A stretch of DNA of 64,000 nt from Terrihalobacillus insolitus (GTDB taxonomy: Bacteria > Bacillota > Bacilli > Bacillales > Amphibacillaceae), in the NCBI RefSeq assembly GCF_028416575.1, contig NZ_JAMQKB010000008.1:1-64000 (forward strand), written 5' to 3'. Position numbers and translations under genes: made by a program. This document shows, piece after piece, positions 42,865-52,378 of this stretch. The notes beneath the pieces were generated by a model. The model was not told the DNA's origin and did not search any database. It saw nothing but the letters and a program-made list of their open reading frames with translations. Each line of letters opens with the position of its first letter. Within the stretch, counting starts at the first letter, position 1.

Positions 42865-43818
42865 AGAGATTGTTACACCTTTCTTTATAAAAGTTAACGC
42901 TCGCACCACCTTTCTTTTTATATAAAAATGATGACTCACTTCCGTATTTATGTCTATTTCTGGTTCTGCCCACCACTTTTTTCGTACCCCCCCATGAAGA
43001 AACCAATCATTACGAATAGTATCTTGATGTTGAATGACAGGAATGTGTAACCGCAGAAAACGTGAAGAATTATGCAAGACTTTACTATTTTTTGCATAGT
43101 CTTTTCTTGAACCAGTATGCTCCGTTTTCTTTGCAAATTTATAAATAGCAGGGTGAGTGTCTGTGTGAAATAAAATTTTCGAAAGTTTTTTTCCGAGATG
43201 AATCCGTTCCGTTACATCAACAAAATTACGGACGTATAGCCCATATACGTTTCCGTTTTGTGCTGGAAAAAGAACAGCATTCATAGTCAAAGCATCTTGG
43301 ATCAAGTAAGGCCATCGTTTAAAAATATGCTTTTGATAAAAAGGGTGTTCGGAAACAGGTTTTTGAATGACATTTTGTTCATTAATTATGAGTGCTTTCA
43401 TTAATCTTTCCTTATCGTTATAGTACCAAAAGTGAAACCATTCTTTTTTCATGAACACCGATACATGAAAGGCATCAAGAAGATGAAATAAAGGATAACC
43501 GACTATAGTAGACAATTTGTATAATAAAAGCTGTGGATAAGCGTCTGAAAAAATCAACCAATTTGCGCGTTCATAAGTTGAAAGAAGTTGTTTCCTTGTT
43601 CGATCAGATAAAAGGGTCGTAAATTCATCTGTATATAAATCCGTCATATTCCAACCAGCATTTCGAGACACCATACTTGCTAAAAAAGACCATTTGATTT
43701 CTGGGTAATGATCATAGAAGTTTTGATAACTGTTCGTTCGGGTAATATTATCGATATTCCTTTTTTTTGTTTGCTTCCTGATATAATTAATGTAATCATC
43801 GAATTGAAGACTTTGCAT
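42853..43818 (-). CDS. yppC: YppC-family protein (DUF2515)
   Basis: A 321-residue protein rich in aromatic and basic residues. NITRTNSYQNFYDHYPEIKW, SFLASMVSRNAGWNMTDLY and LFHLLDAFHVSVFMKKEW are typical of the YppC/DUF2515 family next to recU in Bacillales. Its function is unknown. ATG 43818 (MQSLQFDDYIN) has GAGGTG 7 bases upstream. It is divergent from recU. Confidence 0.8.
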   Translation of the reverse strand: MQSLQFDDYINYIRKQTKKRNIDNITRTNSYQNFYDHYPEIKWSFLASMVSRNAGWNMTDLYTDEFTTLLSDRTRKQLLSTYERANWLIFSDAYPQLLLYKLSTIVGYPLFHLLDAFHVSVFMKKEWFHFWYYNDKERLMKALIINEQNVIQKPVSEHPFYQKHIFKRWPYLIQDALTMNAVLFPAQNGNVYGLYVRNFVDVTERIHLGKKLSKILFHTDTHPAIYKFAKKTEHTGSRKDYAKNSKVLHNSSRFLRLHIPVIQHQDTIRNDWFLHGGVRKKWWAEPEIDINTEVSHHFYIKRKVVRALTFIKKGVTISKKG

Positions 43819-43936
43819 ACATAGCACCTCATTTGATCGTTTCACTTATAAAATTTTTACATCGATATTTTGCCTTATTATGTTCATAGTGATTCATTTT
43901 TTGGTATGATACTCACATGTACAGGAGGAATGAGAA

Positions 43937-44527
43937 ATGAATTATCCGAACGGGAGCAAACAAATTCCTCGTTCCAGTCAGAAACTGAACTCAAATGAGA
44001 CGATCTTTAGTAACAGAGGAATGACTTTAGAAGAGGATATCAATGCAACGAATGACTACTATCTGGATGCATGTTTAGCAGTAATTCATAAGAAGCCAAC
44101 ACCAGTACAAATCGTAAAGGTTGATTACCCAAAGCGAAGTGCTGCAGTCATTAAAGAAGGATACTTTAAACAGGCGTCCACAACAGATTATAATGGTGTG
44201 TATCGAGGGAAATATGTTGACTTTGAAGCGAAAGAAACGAAAAATAAAACATCCTTTCCACTTTCTAATATTCATCAACACCAAGTGAATCATATGAAGG
44301 CCGTTATAAATCAAGGAGGAATCTGTTTTTTAATTATTCGTTTTGCAGCATTTGATGAAACTTATTTATTTCAAGCACATCACCTTTTTGAACATTGGGA
44401 CAACCAATTCAAAGGTGCACGCAAATCGATTAAATATGAACAAATTCGTGAAAACGGGTATTTTATTCCTTTTGCATACCAAGCAAGAGTAAATTATTTA
44501 TCGATTGTTGACCAGGTATACTTTTAA
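43937..44527 (+). CDS. recU: Holliday junction resolvase RecU
   Basis: A 196-residue nuclease of the PD-(D/E)xK fold. [20 protein letters not shown] then [40 protein letters not shown] (D, E-x-K) and [11 protein letters not shown] identify RecU, which resolves Holliday junctions and restrains RecA. It forms the classic recU-ponA operon. AGGAGGA precedes ATG 43937. Confidence 0.96.
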   Translation: MNYPNGSKQIPRSSQKLNSNETIFSNRGMTLEEDINATNDYYLDACLAVIHKKPTPVQIVKVDYPKRSAAVIKEGYFKQASTTDYNGVYRGKYVDFEAKETKNKTSFPLSNIHQHQVNHMKAVINQGGICFLIIRFAAFDETYLFQAHHLFEHWDNQFKGARKSIKYEQIRENGYFIPFAYQARVNYLSIVDQVYF

Positions 44528-44565
44528 AGGTAACCATGCACTTTTAGAACGGAGGAAGATGAGTT

Positions 44566-47253
44566 ATGGCACAAAACAGCCAATCTCGCACAGCTAGAAG
44601 AAAACAGTTGAAACAGAAAAAGAGACCACTTTGGAAAAAAATTGCGCTCATTTTTGGGATTATTGCTTTGGCAACAGGACTTGGAGTTGGGGCATTGTTC
44701 ACGTATTATATTGCGGCTGCACCAGATATAGATGATGCCTTACTTCAAGAATCGTCTTCAACTAAGGTTTATGATATGAACAAAGAAATATTCGCTGACT
44801 TAGGTGCAAAGAAACGAACGAAAATTACGTATGACGATTTACCTGACGTTCTCGTAAATGCTGTCATTGCAACTGAGGATGCACGCTTCTTTGATCATAT
44901 TGGAATTGATTTCCGCCGAATTGGCGCTGCCGTTATCGCAAATGTTACAGATGGTTTCGGATCGCAGGGTGCAAGTACGATCACCCAGCAGGTCGTAAAA
45001 CGTTCTTTTTTGTCACCGGAAAAGACAATAGAAAGAAAAGTACAAGAGCAATGGCTTGCTATTAAACTTGACAGTAAATATTCAAAAGAAGACATTCTAG
45101 AAATGTATTTAAACAAAATATTTTATGGAAACAATGCTTATGGGGTTGCAAAAGCCGCCGAAATATATTTTGGGAAAACGGATCTAAAGGAGTTAACGTT
45201 GCCAGAGGCTGCTTTGCTTGCTGGACTACCACAACGACCTTCTGCCTATGATCCATACAATTATCCAGAGCGTGCACAGGAAAGAAAGAATATTGTACTA
45301 GATCTCATGGTGCAACATAACAAAATTAGTGAGAAAGAAGCAAATGAAGCGAAAAAAGTTACAGTTGAATCGATGTTAATTGACGATCAACCAAACCCTA
45401 GCCCATATGAAGCCTTCTTGAAACAAGTACGTGAAGAAGTAATGGAAAAAGCGGATGGTGCAGACATTTACAAAGATAGCTTGAAAGTATATACGACGCT
45501 TGACCAAAGTGCACAACAGCAAGTCGAATATTTACTTAGTGAAGAAAGCCCTATTACTTACCCAGATAATAAATTTCAAGCAGGATTAACTGTTTTAGAT
45601 ACGAAAACGGGTGCGATTCGAGCAATCGGTGGAGGTCGGAAATTAGACGACACACAAAGAGGCTGGAATTATGCAATTGATGGCGATGGCAGGCAGGCTG
45701 GGTCCACCTTTAAACCGATTACTGCTTATGGGCCTGCTATTGAAACAAAGAAATGGTCTACCTACCATCAGTTAAATGATGATAAACCTTTTCCAATCGC
45801 TGGTACAGATAAAGTCATTCAAAACTACAATAATCGTAATCAGGGTTGGATGACGATGCGTTATGCTTTAAAGGAATCATTAAATGTTCCAGCAGTGAAA
45901 ACGCTAGATGAGGTAGGCTACAGTAATGCACAGAAATTCGCGGAAGGATTAGGGATTGAATTTTCAAATGATCAAATGCAAATCGGGGATGCCATTGGTG
46001 GAACAGCTACTGGAGTAACACCACTAGAGCTTGCGGGAGCCTATCGAGCATTTGGAAATGAAGGGATATACAGTAAACCTTTTTCTGTAACAAAAATCGA
46101 GTTTAGTGATGGTAAGACGATAGATTTTAAGCCAGAATCAAAAGCAGCAATGTCAGAGTACACAGCTTATATGATAACAGACATGCTCAAATCAGTAGTA
46201 AATAGTGGTACAGGTACTGCTGCCAATATTAGTGGATTACCTGTTGCAGGAAAAACTGGTACAACAAATATAGAAGGAAAAGATGGCAGTAATAATTCCT
46301 GGTTTAGCGGGTACACAACCAACTATACAATTTCCGTGTGGACTGGTTATGACGAGAATAACAAGATTATACCTTCTAGTGGTTTAGGCGCTGCTAAAGA
46401 ATTGTTTAGACAAACGATGTTAGAAATCTCTAAAGGGAAAGACACACCTGATTTTGTAATGCCTGATTCTGTTGTCGAAGTTGCAGTAGAAAAAGGATCA
46501 AATCCTGCTAAACTTCCGAGTGATTTCACACCAAAATCAGAAATTGTTACAGAATTATTTGTAAAGGGAAACACACCAACTGAAACATCCGATAAATACA
46601 ATAAATTAAAACCAGTAGAAGGATTAAAAGCAAAGTATAACAAGGACAAACAATCGATCGAAGTCTCGTGGAAGTATAAAGATATGAATGATGCTAATCC
46701 TGTATCGTTTGAAGTCAACGCTGGAACAGGTGATTCACTTAAAAACCTCGCGACAACAAAAGAAAAGTCAGTCGAGATTAGTAACGTTGAACAGGATACT
46801 ACGTATACAATAGAAGTTATTGTTGCAAGTGATGAAAATGAAAACAATGTAAGTGATCCTGTGACGGTTGAAGTGAAAGTACCAAAAGAAAAAGAAGAAA
46901 AAAAAGATGAAGATGAAGATGAAAACGAGGATGAGGGAGACAATTCTGTTAAGCCTGTTGAAGATCTTTCTGCTTCATATGATCCGACTGGAAAAACCAT
47001 TACTGCACAGTGGAAATATCCAAATGGGAAACCTGTTAACTTTGAGGTTCGACTAGGTACTAGTTCAAATGACATGAAAATCGTGACTACGACAGCCGAA
47101 CAAAAAGCAGTAATCTCAATTGAAAACGATCAAGTTGTAGAGACATATTACGTCGAGGTCACTGCCATAGATAATAAAAAACGTAAGAGCAGTCCTTCAA
47201 CAGTAAAAGTAACAACGATACAACCACCACCTGAACAAGATGGCAATGATTAA
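44566..47253 (+). CDS. ponA: Penicillin-binding protein 1A (PBP1A)
   Basis: An 895-residue bifunctional peptidoglycan synthase. It has a cytoplasmic basic tail and membrane span (about 24-50), a GT51 transglycosylase domain with Glu104 (VIATEDARFFDHIG) and QGASTITQQVVK, and a transpeptidase domain with Ser380 (GSTFKP), SLNVPAVK and KTGTTN. The C-terminus adds two fibronectin-III-like domains (about 680-770 and 800-890) split by a Glu/Asp/Lys linker. It is expressed with recU. Confidence 0.96.
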   Translation: MAQNSQSRTARRKQLKQKKRPLWKKIALIFGIIALATGLGVGALFTYYIAAAPDIDDALLQESSSTKVYDMNKEIFADLGAKKRTKITYDDLPDVLVNAVIATEDARFFDHIGIDFRRIGAAVIANVTDGFGSQGASTITQQVVKRSFLSPEKTIERKVQEQWLAIKLDSKYSKEDILEMYLNKIFYGNNAYGVAKAAEIYFGKTDLKELTLPEAALLAGLPQRPSAYDPYNYPERAQERKNIVLDLMVQHNKISEKEANEAKKVTVESMLIDDQPNPSPYEAFLKQVREEVMEKADGADIYKDSLKVYTTLDQSAQQQVEYLLSEESPITYPDNKFQAGLTVLDTKTGAIRAIGGGRKLDDTQRGWNYAIDGDGRQAGSTFKPITAYGPAIETKKWSTYHQLNDDKPFPIAGTDKVIQNYNNRNQGWMTMRYALKESLNVPAVKTLDEVGYSNAQKFAEGLGIEFSNDQMQIGDAIGGTATGVTPLELAGAYRAFGNEGIYSKPFSVTKIEFSDGKTIDFKPESKAAMSEYTAYMITDMLKSVVNSGTGTAANISGLPVAGKTGTTNIEGKDGSNNSWFSGYTTNYTISVWTGYDENNKIIPSSGLGAAKELFRQTMLEISKGKDTPDFVMPDSVVEVAVEKGSNPAKLPSDFTPKSEIVTELFVKGNTPTETSDKYNKLKPVEGLKAKYNKDKQSIEVSWKYKDMNDANPVSFEVNAGTGDSLKNLATTKEKSVEISNVEQDTTYTIEVIVASDENENNVSDPVTVEVKVPKEKEEKKDEDEDENEDEGDNSVKPVEDLSASYDPTGKTITAQWKYPNGKPVNFEVRLGTSSNDMKIVTTTAEQKAVISIENDQVVETYYVEVTAIDNKKRKSSPSTVKVTTIQPPPEQDGND

Positions 47254-47254
47254 G

Positions 47255-47273
47255 CACCTACGCTTCGCTTAGA
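47255..47273. repeat. Fragment of the second dispersed repeat
   Basis: CACCTACGCTTCGCTTAGA is the complement of the CTCTAAGCGAAGCGTAGGTG stem of the copy at 34591. Confidence 0.5.
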
Positions 47274-47293
47274 AACCACTTTAAGATTAAAAC

Positions 47294-47332
47294 AACAAAG
47301 GCTTATCGCCAAAATGGTGATAAGCCTTTGTT
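47294..47332. terminator. Bidirectional terminator between ponA and nth
   Basis: AACAAAGGCTTATC and GATAAGCCTTTGTT form a perfect 14-bp stem between the convergent genes. Confidence 0.8.
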
Positions 47333-47352
47333 AATAGTGTGTTTCTACATGT

Positions 47353-48018
47353 CTACACATGCACTTCACTTTCTCTCTTTTTCATTCTTTTCTGCCCTTC
47401 TCTACACAAATCTAATAAAGCACAAGTATCACAGTTTGGATTTTTCGCTTTGCAATGGTATCGTCCGAAAAAAATCATTCGATGGTGGGTATCGCTCCAC
47501 TCATTCTTTGGTACCTTACGCATTAACGTTTGCTCCACTTCTAATACAGAATCCTTCCACTTACAAATTCCTAAACGTTTTGATACGCGTTCCACATGAG
47601 TATCAACCGCAATTGCAGGTTCATGAAAAGCTACAGAAGCGACAACATTTGCTGTTTTTCTTCCTACACCTGCTAATTGGATCAATTCCTCTTTTGTAGA
47701 TGGGACCTCTCCACCATATTCGTCTATTAGCATTTGACATAGCTTGCGAATATGTTTGGCTTTGTTACGATACAACCCGATCGAGCGTAAATCTTGCTGC
47801 AATTCTTCTAATTGTACTGCCACATAGTCTTCAGGAGTTTTATATTTTTTAAAAAGATCCAATGTTACTTTGTTTACAAGTGCATCCGTGCATTGTGCGG
47901 ATAAAACGACAGCAATAACCAATTCAAATGGATTTTTGTGTCTAAGCTCACACTCTGCATTAGGAAACATTTCTTTCATAACATCTAAACAATACCGGAT
48001 TTGTTGTTTGTTTAGCAT
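47353..48018 (-). CDS. nth: Endonuclease III
   Basis: A 221-residue DNA glycosylase/AP lyase for oxidised pyrimidines. The helix-hairpin-helix is LAGVGRKTANVV with the catalytic Lys; AVDTHVERV carries the catalytic Asp; the [4Fe-4S] loop is CKAKNPNCDTCALLDLC (C-x6-C-x2-C-x5-C, start within YHC). ATG 48018 (MLNKQQIRYC) follows a GGGGGG-rich site; ten upstream codons are probably not translated. It follows dnaD, 11 bases apart. Confidence 0.95.
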   Translation of the reverse strand: MLNKQQIRYCLDVMKEMFPNAECELRHKNPFELVIAVVLSAQCTDALVNKVTLDLFKKYKTPEDYVAVQLEELQQDLRSIGLYRNKAKHIRKLCQMLIDEYGGEVPSTKEELIQLAGVGRKTANVVASVAFHEPAIAVDTHVERVSKRLGICKWKDSVLEVEQTLMRKVPKNEWSDTHHRMIFFGRYHCKAKNPNCDTCALLDLCREGQKRMKKRESEVHV

Positions 48019-48029
48019 GATCGTCCCCC

Positions 48030-48722
48030 CTATTCCTCCTCCAGCCAATTGTAATACAATGTTACGTCTCTTTTTGGCTCTGTCTGTGCGTCTTTTTTCG
48101 TTTGATGTTGGTGAAAGGATTTACTTTGTTTTCTTGCTTGCTCAACTGTTTTAATGCCTTTCTTCTTCCACTCTCTTAAGATTCGATCAATATATTTAAA
48201 ATTAAGCTTACCCATTAATACCGCCTCACGTAGTGCAGCTTTAATAAGGGAAGGAGAATGTTGATCTTCATCCAACCAAATCGTTACCATTTCAATTTCA
48301 AACGGAGAAATCGGCCTACCAAACTCTTGTTCAAATAAAATAAATACATTTGTCTGTTGTTCATCGACATTTGTTTTCGTTTCGGAATCTTTTTCAGTTT
48401 CAAAAAGTTGTTGCCACAAATTTTCTAACGAATAGGTTTCGTCTATAACTTGTTGTGCATGATTTAATTGTACAATGTTGAGAAAATTACGTTGAATCAA
48501 TTTACGCAAGATATTTGCACAGCCTTGTTCTGTTATTGTTAAATACTGCGCAATATCACCTGGTGTAGGGAGGAAGTTTCCCTCCGACTGAAAACGATGG
48601 AGTTGCATTATTACCATTACTTCTGTCTCATTTAATCCAAGTTTTTTATAATTTTTAAAAAGTGATCCAGGAATCACTAGTTGTTCATTTAAGAAAGTTT
48701 GAAAATCAAAGCTACTACCCAT
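48030..48722 (-). CDS. dnaD: Replication initiation/restart protein DnaD
   Basis: A 230-residue primosome protein. The N-terminal winged helix (FLNEQLVIPGSLFKNYKKLG, GNFLPTPGDIAQYLTITEQG) drives oligomerisation. The C-terminal DnaB/DnaD domain (FGRPISPFEIEMVTIWLDED ... LNFKYIDRILREWKKKGIKT) binds DNA and ends in the YxxxILxxW motif. ATG 48722 follows GAGGTGA; a 36-codon extension upstream has no ribosome binding site. asnS lies upstream. Confidence 0.93.
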   Translation of the reverse strand: MGSSFDFQTFLNEQLVIPGSLFKNYKKLGLNETEVMVIMQLHRFQSEGNFLPTPGDIAQYLTITEQGCANILRKLIQRNFLNIVQLNHAQQVIDETYSLENLWQQLFETEKDSETKTNVDEQQTNVFILFEQEFGRPISPFEIEMVTIWLDEDQHSPSLIKAALREAVLMGKLNFKYIDRILREWKKKGIKTVEQARKQSKSFHQHQTKKDAQTEPKRDVTLYYNWLEEE

Positions 48723-48798
48723 AAATCGGTCACCTCTCATACATATTATAGCATGAATACATAACAAACTAGGATATAGCACACTAGAAAATTGTTGA

Positions 48799-48840
48799 AA
48801 AAAACCATCCCTTGTCAAAATTTGCGACAAGGGATGGTTG
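48799..48840 (-). terminator. Terminator after asnS
   Basis: AACCATCCCTTGTC and GACAAGGGATGGTT form a perfect 14-bp stem with T7 on the minus strand. Confidence 0.85.
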
Positions 48841-48856
48841 AATCATCGGTTTGTTT

Positions 48857-50149
48857 TTATGGATATAAACGGTTGAGTAACCTAGGGAACGGAATCGTTT
48901 CTCGAACATGTTCCACTCCAGACATCCAGGCAACAGTACGCTCTAGTCCTAATCCGAAACCTGAATGTGGTACACTTCCGTATTTTCGAAGTTCTAAATA
49001 CCACTCGTATGCATCACCTGTTAAATGATGTTCTTTGTAGCGCTGTTCCATTAAATGAAGGTCGTCAATTCTCTGGGAGCCTCCTATGATTTCTCCATAT
49101 CCTTCTGGTGCAATTAAATCGGCACATAGCACAACTTCAGGACGTTCAGGGTGTGGTTTCATGTAAAATGCCTTTATATTTGCAGGGTATTCGGTAATAA
49201 AGACAGGTTTGTCGAAGCTCTCGGCAATAGCTGTCTCATGTGGTGCACCAAAATCTTCACCCCACTCAATGTCATCATAGCCTTTTTCCTTAAGCAACTT
49301 TATTGCATCGTCATACGTAATCCGCGGGAAGGGTGCTTGTATATTTTCTAGTTTCGATACATCCCTTTCTAATACGTCAAGTTCAAGTCTACAATTTTTT
49401 AACACGGATTGAGCAATGTAACTAACATATTCTTCTTGTACAATAAGACTATCTTCGTGATCCATGAAGGCCATTTCTGGTTCAATCATCCAAAATTCTA
49501 TTAAGTGCCTTCTTGTCTTTGACTTTTCTGCACGAAAGGTTGGTCCAAAAGAAAAAACCTTACCAAAAGCCATAGCAGCAGCTTCCATGTACAATTGTCC
49601 GCTTTGTGAGAGGTATGCTTCCTCATCAAAATATTTCGTGTGGAACAGCTCTGTTGTTCCTTCTGCTGAAGCACCAGTCAAGATAGGTGGATCAATTTTT
49701 ACATAACCATTCTGATTAAAATATTCATATGTTGCACGAATAATGTCATTTCTAATTTTCATAATAGCATGCTGCTTTTTGGATCGAAGCCAAAGATGTC
49801 GATGATCCATTAAAAATTCAGTACCATGTTCTTTCGGTGTAATTGGATAGTCTGATGATTCATGGATCACTTCTAATTGTTTCACTTGCAACTCATAGCC
49901 AAATGGGGAACGCGTATCTTCAACAACTGTTCCCGTTATGTACAGGGATGTTTCTTGTGTCATGTTTTTTGCCAGTTGGAATGTTTCTTCATCCACCTCT
50001 GCTTTCACTACCACACCTTGGATAAATCCAGTTCCATCCCGGAGTTGCAAAAAAGCGATCTTTCCACTTGATCGTTTATTCGCTAACCAAGAACCGATGG
50101 TAACTTCTTGATTCACATGCTCGGATACTTGTGAAATGGTTGTTTTCAA
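48857..50149 (-). CDS. asnS: Asparaginyl-tRNA synthetase
   Basis: A 430-residue class IIb enzyme. The N-terminal OB fold (about 15-100) has [20 protein letters not shown]. Motif 2 is [20 protein letters not shown], and motif 3 is [18 protein letters not shown]. It charges tRNA-Asn. It is in the aspB-asnS order of B. subtilis, 17 bases after aspB. No T-box leader is seen. Confidence 0.95.
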   Translation of the reverse strand: MKTTISQVSEHVNQEVTIGSWLANKRSSGKIAFLQLRDGTGFIQGVVVKAEVDEETFQLAKNMTQETSLYITGTVVEDTRSPFGYELQVKQLEVIHESSDYPITPKEHGTEFLMDHRHLWLRSKKQHAIMKIRNDIIRATYEYFNQNGYVKIDPPILTGASAEGTTELFHTKYFDEEAYLSQSGQLYMEAAAMAFGKVFSFGPTFRAEKSKTRRHLIEFWMIEPEMAFMDHEDSLIVQEEYVSYIAQSVLKNCRLELDVLERDVSKLENIQAPFPRITYDDAIKLLKEKGYDDIEWGEDFGAPHETAIAESFDKPVFITEYPANIKAFYMKPHPERPEVVLCADLIAPEGYGEIIGGSQRIDDLHLMEQRYKEHHLTGDAYEWYLELRKYGSVPHSGFGLGLERTVAWMSGVEHVRETIPFPRLLNRLYP

Positions 50150-50165
50150 AGATGTTCCCTCCTCT

Positions 50166-51350
50166 TTATGATTGGTGGTTCATCACAAAGCGCTTGATAC
50201 GCTTCGCCGCTTCTTCTAGTTGATCTAAAGATGTTGCATACGAGAACCTTACATTTTCTGGTGCACCAAAACCAGAACCAGGTACTAGAGCAACTTTTTC
50301 TTCTTCTAATAATGCTTTTACCCAATCGTCAACAGTTGCATAACCATTCATTTCCGCTGCTTTTTTTACATTTGGAAATAAATAAAAGGCTCCTTGTGGT
50401 TCTACACATTCCACCCCAGGAATATCGATAATCAAGTTGTACAACGCTTTTAGTCTCTTAGCAAATGCTTGTTTCATTTCTTCCACCTTTGTTTGATCTG
50501 TTCGGTAGGCAGCGAGTGCGCCATACTGGGCAATAGATGTTGGGTTAGATGTGGAATGGGAAGCCAAGTTGGTCATCGCTTTTATCAACTTTTCTGAACC
50601 AGCAGCATAGCCTATTCTCCATCCCGTCATCGAATGTGATTTTGACACACCATTAATAATGATTGTTTGCTCTTTTAATGCATCGGATATTTCAGCGATC
50701 GACACATGTGGTTGGTTCGTATAGACTAATTTTTCATATATTTCATCCGAAACAATGAGAAGTCCATGTTCAAGACAAACCTCTCCAATTGAATCGAGCT
50801 CTTCTCTTGTATAGATGACACCTGTTGGATTGCTCGGTGAATTTAGTATAATCGCTTTCGTTCTATCCGTTATGACACTTCTAATTTGTTCTGGGGTGAT
50901 TTTAAATTCATTGTCCTCTTTCCCCTCGATCATAATTGGATTTCCTTCAGCTAGTTTTATTTGTTCTGGATAGCTTACCCAATATGGGGCTGGAACAATG
51001 ACCTCATCACCACGATTAAGTAATACTTGAAAGAGTGTATACAACGCATGTTTTGCTCCAATTGTTACGATAATTTCTGAAGCATTGTACATGAGTTTTT
51101 GATCTTTTTTAAATTTATCGATAATCGCTTGTTTTAATTCTGGAATTCCACCAGAAGGCGTATATTTCGTTAGTCCTTTGTCCATAGCTTCCTTTGCTGC
51201 TTCAAGAATATGTTCAGGTGTATTAAAATCTGGTTCTCCGGCTCCTAATGCAATAACATCGTGCCCTTCCGCTTTTAGTTGTTTCGCTTTCGCTGTTATC
51301 GCTAATGTGGAAGATGGTGTTAATGATTGCACTCGTTTTGCAAGATCCAT
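50166..51350 (-). CDS. aspB: Aspartate aminotransferase
   Basis: A 394-residue PLP enzyme of fold type [21 protein letters not shown] is the N-terminal signature, [13 protein letters not shown] the substrate-Asn region, and [17 protein letters not shown] carries the PLP lysine ([10 protein letters not shown]). It makes aspartate from oxaloacetate and glutamate, and so feeds asparagine charging, pantothenate and lysine routes encoded nearby. Confidence 0.95.
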   Translation of the reverse strand: MDLAKRVQSLTPSSTLAITAKAKQLKAEGHDVIALGAGEPDFNTPEHILEAAKEAMDKGLTKYTPSGGIPELKQAIIDKFKKDQKLMYNASEIIVTIGAKHALYTLFQVLLNRGDEVIVPAPYWVSYPEQIKLAEGNPIMIEGKEDNEFKITPEQIRSVITDRTKAIILNSPSNPTGVIYTREELDSIGEVCLEHGLLIVSDEIYEKLVYTNQPHVSIAEISDALKEQTIIINGVSKSHSMTGWRIGYAAGSEKLIKAMTNLASHSTSNPTSIAQYGALAAYRTDQTKVEEMKQAFAKRLKALYNLIIDIPGVECVEPQGAFYLFPNVKKAAEMNGYATVDDWVKALLEEEKVALVPGSGFGAPENVRFSYATSLDQLEEAAKRIKRFVMNHQS

Positions 51351-51368
51351 TCTAGGTCCCCTCCTAAA

Positions 51369-51905
51369 TTAATTAACCGTTTTAAAACGAATTTTCTCAT
51401 AGCTCTTTCCTGTTTCCATATAAAAATATGCAAAGACATACCTATTATCGTTATCAATGTAGGTAAATTCCCATAGTGGGATCCCCTTATTTATACCAGG
51501 TGTTGTCTTTACTAACTGACAATCTGAACACGTTTTACGCCATTTTGTTGTTATCTCATCCTCTGTTACAAACTGTTCTGTCAAAAAGAATGAAATGTCT
51601 TTCTCATCATCAACGGGGACAAACGCAATAGCTTCTTTATTGTCTTTCGTCGACCCTGACACAACATGGTAGAAACCATCTCCGTGAAATCTTTGTATGT
51701 CATTTACCTTTGTAAGAGCTGTTTCTGATAAAGCTGTTTGTTTGGATTGAGTAAAGCCTTTTGTTTTATCTTCCTGAATAGAATTGTACAAGAATACCCC
51801 GTACGAAAAAATAAGAACAAGAACTACCAACATACATACGATGACCCACTTCAACCAACTAGGTACGGTAAATGGTAAAAATCGCTTTTCCATCTTCTTG
51901 GTCAT
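51369..51905 (-). CDS. ypmB: YpmB-like membrane-anchored protein (TseB family)
   Basis: A 178-residue protein with a short cytoplasmic tail, one membrane span (about 18-40, WLKWVIVCMLVVLVLIFSYG) and an extracellular domain of two PepSY/DUF5590-like units. It corresponds to B. subtilis YpmB, renamed TseB, which is linked to the PbpA cell-wall elongation enzyme. It overlaps the 3' end of ypmA. Confidence 0.85.
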   Translation of the reverse strand: MTKKMEKRFLPFTVPSWLKWVIVCMLVVLVLIFSYGVFLYNSIQEDKTKGFTQSKQTALSETALTKVNDIQRFHGDGFYHVVSGSTKDNKEAIAFVPVDDEKDISFFLTEQFVTEDEITTKWRKTCSDCQLVKTTPGINKGIPLWEFTYIDNDNRYVFAYFYMETGKSYEKIRFKTVN

Positions 51906-52032
51906 CCAATGCTAACCCAAACATTAAATTTTGTTCTTTTAACGTTCTATTTAAGCAATCCACTATTTTGTAAAGATCCTCTGCATTCTGGATCCGTACG
52001 GTTGACAATGTTTCCACCTTATTGTTTTCCAT
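51859..52032 (-). CDS. ypmA: YpmA-family protein (DUF4264)
   Basis: A 57-residue protein (MENNKVETLSTVRIQNAEDL then YKIVDCLNRTLKEQNLMFGL). It is the small YpmA family always found beside ypmB; the function is unknown. GGAGGGAAGAAATAAG precedes ATG 52032; six codons upstream (MEGRNK) read through that site. The 3' end overlaps ypmB by 47 bases. Confidence 0.85.
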   Translation of the reverse strand: MENNKVETLSTVRIQNAEDLYKIVDCLNRTLKEQNLMFGLALDDQEDGKAIFTIYRT

Positions 52033-52156
52033 CTTATTTCTTCCCTCCATACTAAATTCGATCGTTTATCAAAAATTGTTAGACATAGCAATTCGATTTT
52101 AACTCAAAATAGAAATAACGTTGAAAAAGCAATACCTTACTCATTATATCAGTTTG

Positions 52157-52249
52157 CATTCCATTTTTGATGAGGTTTTCGTGTTTTTCAACAAAATAAC
52201 CCTATCCCATACCTTTCACTGCACGCAAAAATGCGTGCAGTTCTTTTTT
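52157..52249 (+). ncRNA. Weak small-RNA candidate
   Basis: TTGAAA (52121-52126), an 18-base spacer and TATATC (52145-52150) precede about 90 nt without a coding frame that end at a good terminator. The promoter is weak. The plus-strand terminator needs some upstream transcript, and no plus-strand gene lies nearby. Confidence 0.3.
52219..52249 (+). terminator. Orphan plus-strand terminator
   Basis: CTGCACGCA and TGCGTGCAG, a 9-bp perfect stem with a 4-base loop, are followed by TTCTTTTTTT. All neighbouring genes are on the minus strand. Confidence 0.7.
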
Positions 52250-52271
52250 TAAAAAAAACATTCCCTTAACT

Positions 52272-52285
52272 GGTGACTTTTTGAA
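52272..52285. repeat. Half copy of the GTTCAAAAAGTC repeat
   Basis: GGTGACTTTTTGAA matches one end of the family; no opposite end is found nearby. Confidence 0.4.
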
Positions 52286-52378
52286 TTACCTCTTAAAGTA
52301 CTCCCCGCAAAAGGAATGATTTAAACGAAAAGCTCACTGATCAGATTACGGGGAGTTCAATCTTGATCCAAAAAAGTT

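Noticed and set aside
46347..47075. A 242-residue Ser-rich minus-strand frame
   Set aside because: It lies antisense within ponA, caused by the acidic linker and biased codons.
52033..52378. T-box leader before ypmA-ypmB-aspB-asnS
   Set aside because: No GGGTGGNACCGCG-like specifier block or antiterminator is visible on the minus strand.
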